A program made the position numbers and the translations under genes. Positions 59,790 through 64,000 of a stretch of 64,000 nt of DNA are shown here, in pieces. The stretch's first letter is position 1, and each line of letters begins with the position of its first letter. The notes beneath the pieces are model-generated. The model did no database searches and had not been told where the DNA came from. It saw only the letters and a list, made by a program, of their open reading frames with translations. Source of the stretch: Bacillota bacterium. GTDB lineage: Bacteria > Bacillota > Clostridia > Christensenellales > Aristaeellaceae. The stretch spans positions 1 through 64,000 of the forward strand of contig JAEYOV010000047.1 in the NCBI GenBank assembly GCA_023411395.1, read 5' to 3'.

Positions 59790-61553
59790 ATGGCGCTGAA
59801 AAAAAGAAAGACGAAGATTGTCTGCACCCTGGGGCCGGCGGCGGTGATAGACGACAACCTGCGCAAAATCATATTGGCGGGCATGGACGTGGCCCGGTTC
59901 AACTTCTCCCACGACACCCACGAAAACCATCTCCTGCGGTTTGAGCAACTGAAGGCTTTGCGGGAGGAGCTGAACCTGCCCATCGCCACCATGCTGGACA
60001 CCAAGGGGCCGGAGATCAGGCTGGGGGACTTTGTATCTGACCGGGTGACTTTGACGGCCGGTCAGGAGTTCACACTGACGACGCGGGACGAGCCGGGGGA
60101 TGAACATCACGTATCCATCTCCTATAAGGAACTGCCCCGGGACATATCCGCCGGGGCCGCCATCCTCATCGACGATGGGCTGGTGGAACTGACGGTGCTC
60201 AGCGTATCCGGCGCAGACATCCGCTGCCGCGTGGAAAACGGCGGCACAATCTCCAACAAAAAAGGCGTGAACGTGCCCAATGTTTCCCTGTCCATGCCGT
60301 TTTTGAGCAAAAAGGACCGGGAAGACATCCTATTTGGCATAAAGCACGGCTTTGATTTTGTGGCGGCCTCCTTCACCCGCTGCGCCAGGGATATCCTGGA
60401 AATCCGCGAAATCTTCAGCCGCGAGGGATGCTCCACCATGAACGTCATCGCCAAGATCGAAAACATGCAGGGCGTAAACAACATTGACGAAATCATTGCC
60501 GTTTCCGATGGCATCATGGTGGCCCGGGGGGATATGGGCGTGGAAATCCCCCTGGAGGAGGTGCCGGTGCTGCAAAAGATGATCATCCGCAAGGTGTATT
60601 CCGCCGGCAAGCAGGTGATTACCGCCACGCAGATGCTGGATTCCATGATGAAAAATCCGCGTCCCACCAGGGCGGAAGCCACCGACGTGGCCAACGCCAT
60701 CTACGACGGAACCAGCGCCATCATGCTCTCGGGGGAAACGGCTGCGGGGCTTTACCCCGTGGAAGCCGTGAAGACCATGGCCCGCATCGCCTTGCGGGCG
60801 GAAGCGGATATCAACTATGTAAAAAGGCTCAAGGAACGGCCTCTCAATGAAAAGCCCGACATCACCAACGCCATTTCCCACGCCACCTGCACCACCGCCC
60901 ACGATCTGCATGCCGCTGCCATCATCACTGTTACCAAATCCGGCCGCACCGCCCGCATGATCTCCAAATACCGGCCCAACTGCCCCATCCTGGGCTGCAC
61001 CACATCAGCCTCCGTGTTCCGGCAATTGAACCTCTCCTGGGGCGTGGCGCCTCTTATCATCGGGGAAGAAAGCAACACGGACGAGCTCATTGAGCACGCC
61101 GTGGACGCGGGGGAAAAGGCCGGGCTTTTGCACGCCGGAGAGCTGGTAGTCATCACCGCCGGGGTGCCCCTGGGCATTTCGGGCACCACCAACCTGATGA
61201 AGGTGCAGGTGGTGGGCCATATCCTGGTCACAGGCCGGGGCGCTACCAACAGGTCTGCCTGCGCCAAACTGTGCGTATGCCACAATGAGCGGGAAGCATT
61301 TGAAACGTTCCAGGACGGAGACATCCTTGTCATCGCCCAGACCAGCAACGCCATTCTGCCTCTGGTGCGCAAAGCCTCCGGGTTGATATTGGAGGAAGAG
61401 AACCCCAATGGCCACGGCGCTGTGGCGGGCATGAGCCTGGACATACCCGTCATCATCGGGGCAAAGGATGCCACACAGATTTTGAAAAGCGGCTCCGTCG
61501 TCACCTTGGACGCCATCCGCGGCGTGGTAAGCTGCGATCCGGAAAAGAAGTAG
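59790..61553 (+). CDS. pyk: Pyruvate kinase with C-terminal PEP-utilising domain
   Basis: A 587-residue glycolytic enzyme making pyruvate and ATP from PEP and ADP. The barrel has KIVCTLGPA, MDVARFNFSHDTHENH, DTKGPEIRLG, and the catalytic Lys in NVIAKIENMQGVNNIDEII; MVARGDMGVEIP and ATQMLDSMMKNPRPTRAEATDVANA follow. The last 110 residues are the extra swivelling domain found in Bacillus-type enzymes, with NPNGHGAVAGMSLDIPVIIGAKDAT. GCGGAGGAACACAT fixes the start at 59790. Confidence 0.96.
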   Translation: MALKKRKTKIVCTLGPAAVIDDNLRKIILAGMDVARFNFSHDTHENHLLRFEQLKALREELNLPIATMLDTKGPEIRLGDFVSDRVTLTAGQEFTLTTRDEPGDEHHVSISYKELPRDISAGAAILIDDGLVELTVLSVSGADIRCRVENGGTISNKKGVNVPNVSLSMPFLSKKDREDILFGIKHGFDFVAASFTRCARDILEIREIFSREGCSTMNVIAKIENMQGVNNIDEIIAVSDGIMVARGDMGVEIPLEEVPVLQKMIIRKVYSAGKQVITATQMLDSMMKNPRPTRAEATDVANAIYDGTSAIMLSGETAAGLYPVEAVKTMARIALRAEADINYVKRLKERPLNEKPDITNAISHATCTTAHDLHAAAIITVTKSGRTARMISKYRPNCPILGCTTSASVFRQLNLSWGVAPLIIGEESNTDELIEHAVDAGEKAGLLHAGELVVITAGVPLGISGTTNLMKVQVVGHILVTGRGATNRSACAKLCVCHNEREAFETFQDGDILVIAQTSNAILPLVRKASGLILEEENPNGHGAVAGMSLDIPVIIGAKDATQILKSGSVVTLDAIRGVVSCDPEKK

Positions 61554-61635
61554 ATACCCGTCGTGCATGCATGATCCCAAGGGAAGAAAACGCATGCATG
61601 ATGCACAACTTTCGCCCTGTTTTCAGGGAAGGGAT

Positions 61636-61672
61636 GGCACAGTCAGTCAAACCGGCTGCCTGTGCCTTTTTT
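61636..61672 (+). terminator. Terminator of pyk
   Basis: GGCACAG pairs with CTGTGCC around an 18-base loop, followed by six T residues. Confidence 0.8.
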
Positions 61673-61830
61673 GTACCTGGAATCTTTTCCCGTTCTCATT
61701 CATAAGGTGAAGCGGGTATATCAACGGGTTATCTATTCCTAACTCAGTATGCCCCCCTCTGTCCGGCCCGTCCGGTGAATCTATCCACATGCAACAAAAA
61801 AGTACAAAAATTCACAAGGAGACTATTGAC

Positions 61831-61886
61831 AAGGCGAGTTAGCGGTAGTAAACTTATGATGCGGTCGAAAGTTAGTTGCCCCTAAC
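61831..61886 (+). promoter_or_regulatory. Promoter and candidate operator of the feo operon
   Basis: TTGACA, 17-base spacer, TAAACT (about 61826-61855) is followed by GTTAG-TTGCCC-CTAAC at 61871-61886. A similar GTTAG-CACATG-CTAAC lies at 62357-62372. An iron-dependent regulator is the obvious candidate. The rest of 61554-62094 shows only a weak 60-codon frame without ribosome-binding site. Confidence 0.55.
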
Positions 61887-62094
61887 ACGCAGGCCGCCCT
61901 TCCGCTATAGAAGGTTTTCGCTGTTGGGCCCGGCCAGGGCTGGGATCCCGGATAGGATACCGGCATGAACTTGCATGATTCCTCTTCCCATGGCATTGGC
62001 AGGCGCAGGACATCCGGTTTGAATGACAGCATGCCAAAGCAGATGCCGGCAAGACCAGGAATAGCGAATCCAAGGGATGCAAGGAGGCTTTGTG

Positions 62095-62328
62095 ATGGAA
62101 GCGAAACCCCGTACTTTAAAGGATGCCCGGATCGGTGAAACGGTCACCGTGCTGAAATTCACAGGAGAAGGCACGGTCAAGCGCCGCCTGATGGATATGG
62201 GTATCACCAAGGGAACCAGGATATTCATTCGAAAACTGGCGCCGCTGGGCGATCCCATGGAAATCAATCTGCGGGGATACGAGCTTTCCATCCGCAAGTC
62301 CGAAGCAGAAAAAATTCTGTTGGCGTGA
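62095..62328 (+). CDS. feoA: Ferrous-iron transport protein FeoA
   Basis: A 77-residue SH3-like protein that supports FeoB. Family features are TLKDARIGETVTVLKFTGEGTVKRRLMDMGITKGTRIFIRKLAPLGDPMEINLRGYELSIRKSEAEKI. AAGGAGG 7 bases before ATG. A hairpin (GCTAACGGCT/AGCCGTACGTTAGC, 62329-62362) separates it from feoB. Confidence 0.95.
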   Translation: MEAKPRTLKDARIGETVTVLKFTGEGTVKRRLMDMGITKGTRIFIRKLAPLGDPMEINLRGYELSIRKSEAEKILLA

Positions 62329-62356
62329 GCTAACGGCTCTTTTTTTCAAGCCGTAC

Positions 62357-62372
62357 GTTAGCACATGCTAAC
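62357..62372. promoter_or_regulatory. GTTAG-N6-CTAAC element between feoA and feoB
   Basis: GTTAGCACATGCTAAC, same arms and spacing as the copy upstream of feoA; its first half is also the 3' arm of a hairpin starting at the feoA stop. Confidence 0.5.
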
Positions 62373-62394
62373 TCCAGGAAAGGACGTGATTCCC

Positions 62395-64000
62395 TTGGCC
62401 GAAATAAAAATCGCCCTGGCCGGAAACCCCAACAGCGGAAAAACGACGATGTTCAACGACCTGACAGGCTCCAGCCAGTACGTGGGCAACTGGCCGGGCG
62501 TGACGGTGGAGAAAAAGGAAGGCCGCCTGAAAGGCCACAAAAATGTCCTGGTGCAGGACTTGCCCGGCATCTACTCCCTCTCACCTTATTCGATGGAGGA
62601 AGTCGTCAGCCGGACTTATATTTTGGATGAAAAACCCAACGCGCTTTTGAATCTGGTGGATGCCAGCAACCTGGAGAGGAATCTGTACCTTACCACACAA
62701 CTGAAGGAAACGGGCATCCCTATGGCCATCGCCCTGAACATGATGGACCTGGTGAACAAAAGGGGAGACAGGATTGATACAGCCAGGTTGTCCGCCATAC
62801 TGGGCTGCCCTGTTGTAGAAACATCCGCCCTGAAGAGCACCGGTTCCAGGGAAGCGGCGGAAATGGCGCTGGAAGTGGCGGCGCAGAAAACGCCGCAGGC
62901 GGTAACGCACCGCTTCAGCCCGGATGTGGAAAAGGCGCTGGATGAAATCACCACGATCATACGGGAAAAGGTGCCGGCAGAGCAGATGCGCTTTTTTGCC
63001 ATCAAAGCTTTTGAGCGGGATCAAAAAGCGTTGGAGCGCCTGAAGTTTTCCGCCGTTGAAATGGAAAAGCTGGAAAGCGTCATCCGCCGCGTGGAAACAA
63101 GCGAGGATGAGGACAGCGAAAGCATCATCACCAACCAGCGGTACCAGTATATCGACGGGCTGATGAAAAAGGTGATTCGGAAGAAAAACTTGGGCAGCCT
63201 TACCGCCAGCGACAAAATCGACAAGGTGGTCACCAACCGCATACTGGCGCTGCCTATCTTCGCTTTGGTCATGTGGCTGGTATATTATATCTCCATTCAA
63301 ACCATCGGCGCCATAGGCTCCGGCTGGGTGAACGATACGCTGTTCGGCGAAATTGTACCCAATGCCGTGAGCGGCTTTTTGGCCTCCATCCAAACGGCGG
63401 AATGGCTGCAAAGCCTTATCCTGAACGGTATTATTGCCGGAGTGGGCGCGGTGCTCGGCTTTCTGCCCCAGATGATGGTGCTGTTTTTATGTCTGGCCAT
63501 ATTGGAGGACAGCGGGTATATGGCGCGCATCGCCTTTATCATGGACAGAATCTTCCGCAAGTTCGGCCTGTCGGGCAAATCCTTCATCCCCATCCTCGTC
63601 AGCGCAGGCTGCGGTGTGCCGGGCATCATGGCCAGCCGCACCATTGAAAACGAAAAGGACAGGCGCATGACCGTGATGGTCACCACCTTCATCCCCTGCA
63701 GTGCCAAGCTGCCCATCATCGCACTGATCGCGGGCGCGCTGTTCCCCGCAAGCACCTGGGTTGGCCCCTCTGCCTATTTTCTGGGGATCCTGGCCATTGT
63801 GGTATCCGGCATCATTCTGAAAAAGACGAGGCTGTTTACGGGCGATCCCTCCCCCTTTGTGATGGAGCTGCCGGCCTACCACATGCCTCAGCCAAAAGGC
63901 CTGATCATTCATGTGTGGGACCGCAGCAAGCATTTCATACTGAAGGCCGGTACCATCATCTTCGTATCCAGCGCAATCATCTGGTTCCTGTCCAGTTTTA
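62395..64000 (+). CDS. feoB: Ferrous-iron transporter FeoB (cut by the window end)
   Basis: The first 535 residues of FeoB, a G-protein-coupled Fe(II) importer of the inner membrane. G1 is GNPNSGKTT at about residues 10-18, G3 DLPG, G4 NMMD; a helical guanine-dissociation-inhibitor domain follows, then the membrane part from about residue 280 with the first gate motif LGFLPQMMVLFLCLAILEDSGYMARIAFIMD and SAGCGVPGIMASRTI. TTG at 62395 with AAAGGA 10 bases ahead is the most likely start (MAEIKIALAGN); GTG at 62386 or ATG at 62365 are alternatives. The 3' end lies outside. Confidence 0.95.
   Translation, partial: MAEIKIALAGNPNSGKTTMFNDLTGSSQYVGNWPGVTVEKKEGRLKGHKNVLVQDLPGIYSLSPYSMEEVVSRTYILDEKPNALLNLVDASNLERNLYLTTQLKETGIPMAIALNMMDLVNKRGDRIDTARLSAILGCPVVETSALKSTGSREAAEMALEVAAQKTPQAVTHRFSPDVEKALDEITTIIREKVPAEQMRFFAIKAFERDQKALERLKFSAVEMEKLESVIRRVETSEDEDSESIITNQRYQYIDGLMKKVIRKKNLGSLTASDKIDKVVTNRILALPIFALVMWLVYYISIQTIGAIGSGWVNDTLFGEIVPNAVSGFLASIQTAEWLQSLILNGIIAGVGAVLGFLPQMMVLFLCLAILEDSGYMARIAFIMDRIFRKFGLSGKSFIPILVSAGCGVPGIMASRTIENEKDRRMTVMVTTFIPCSAKLPIIALIAGALFPASTWVGPSAYFLGILAIVVSGIILKKTRLFTGDPSPFVMELPAYHMPQPKGLIIHVWDRSKHFILKAGTIIFVSSAIIWFLSSF

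Noticed and set aside
61963..62160. Short frame upstream of and overlapping feoA
   Set aside because: No ribosome-binding site and it runs out of frame into feoA.
62395..64000. feoB as a truncated pseudogene
   Set aside because: The frame is intact to the window edge; the missing 3' end is due to the window limit.

Overview
The window looks like a chromosomal segment of a Gram-positive anaerobe of the class Clostridia (Bacillota). The evidence is T-box leaders on two tRNA-synthetase genes, strong GGAGG ribosome-binding sites, TTGACA/TATAAT promoters with 17-base spacers, a Bacillus-type LexA box and OhrR box, CotH-type and RsfA-like (sporulation) proteins, small DUF1540-type proteins and a moderately high GC content. 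No rRNA, tRNA, CRISPR array, transposase or prophage was seen. The genus cannot be fixed from the sequence alone.

Layout. 0.1-9 kb: a secreted M28 peptidase, then a compact eight-gene operon for chorismate, phenylalanine and tyrosine (aroF-aroB-aroA-aroC-pheA-aroE-aroQ-tyrA, minus strand), preceded by a leader that encodes a Phe/Tyr-containing peptide and ends in a terminator; shikimate kinase is absent. 9-19 kb: a secreted protein with an internal duplication, dinB with a LexA box, a TipA-like MerR regulator, a DUF421 membrane protein, a T-box-controlled serS plus HAD phosphatase, a lone BtuF-like binding protein behind a cobalamin riboswitch, and an XRE regulator with six helical repeats preceded by an unlisted 54-residue protein. 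19-30.5 kb: ZnuBC-type metal transporter genes, two HAD/phosphoesterase enzymes, a DUF1874-like small protein, CotH, T-box-controlled leuS and a polar amino-acid ABC transporter. 30.5-41 kb: an MFS/LacI divergent pair, nitroreductase, zinc-ribbon protein, QueT, DUF1540, an RsfA-like regulator with a membrane-anchored binding protein, phosphoglucomutase, and a gpx-ohrR operon with its operator. 41-46 kb: an AraC-phosphatase-EamA operon divergent from a Gfo/Idh dehydrogenase and a sugar-phosphate isomerase.

46-55.3 kb is the most unusual part. One promoter, carrying a GntR-type palindrome and followed by a structured leader with a terminator, drives a gene for an L-2-amino-thiazoline-4-carboxylate (ATC) hydrolase-family protein, a complete five-gene LIV-type ABC importer, a CyuA-type L-cysteine desulfidase, a GntR regulator and a DhaK-DhaL pair. 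I read it as a candidate pathway importing and dismantling a cysteine-related compound; this is an inference from gene content.

55.3-64 kb: a decayed copy of the 3' end of the isomerase gene, a GNAT-Rnk fusion, a GNAT, a large cytoplasmic M28 peptidase, pyruvate kinase with a C-terminal swivelling domain, and feoA-feoB (feoB runs off the window) with two copies of a GTTAG-N6-CTAAC element.
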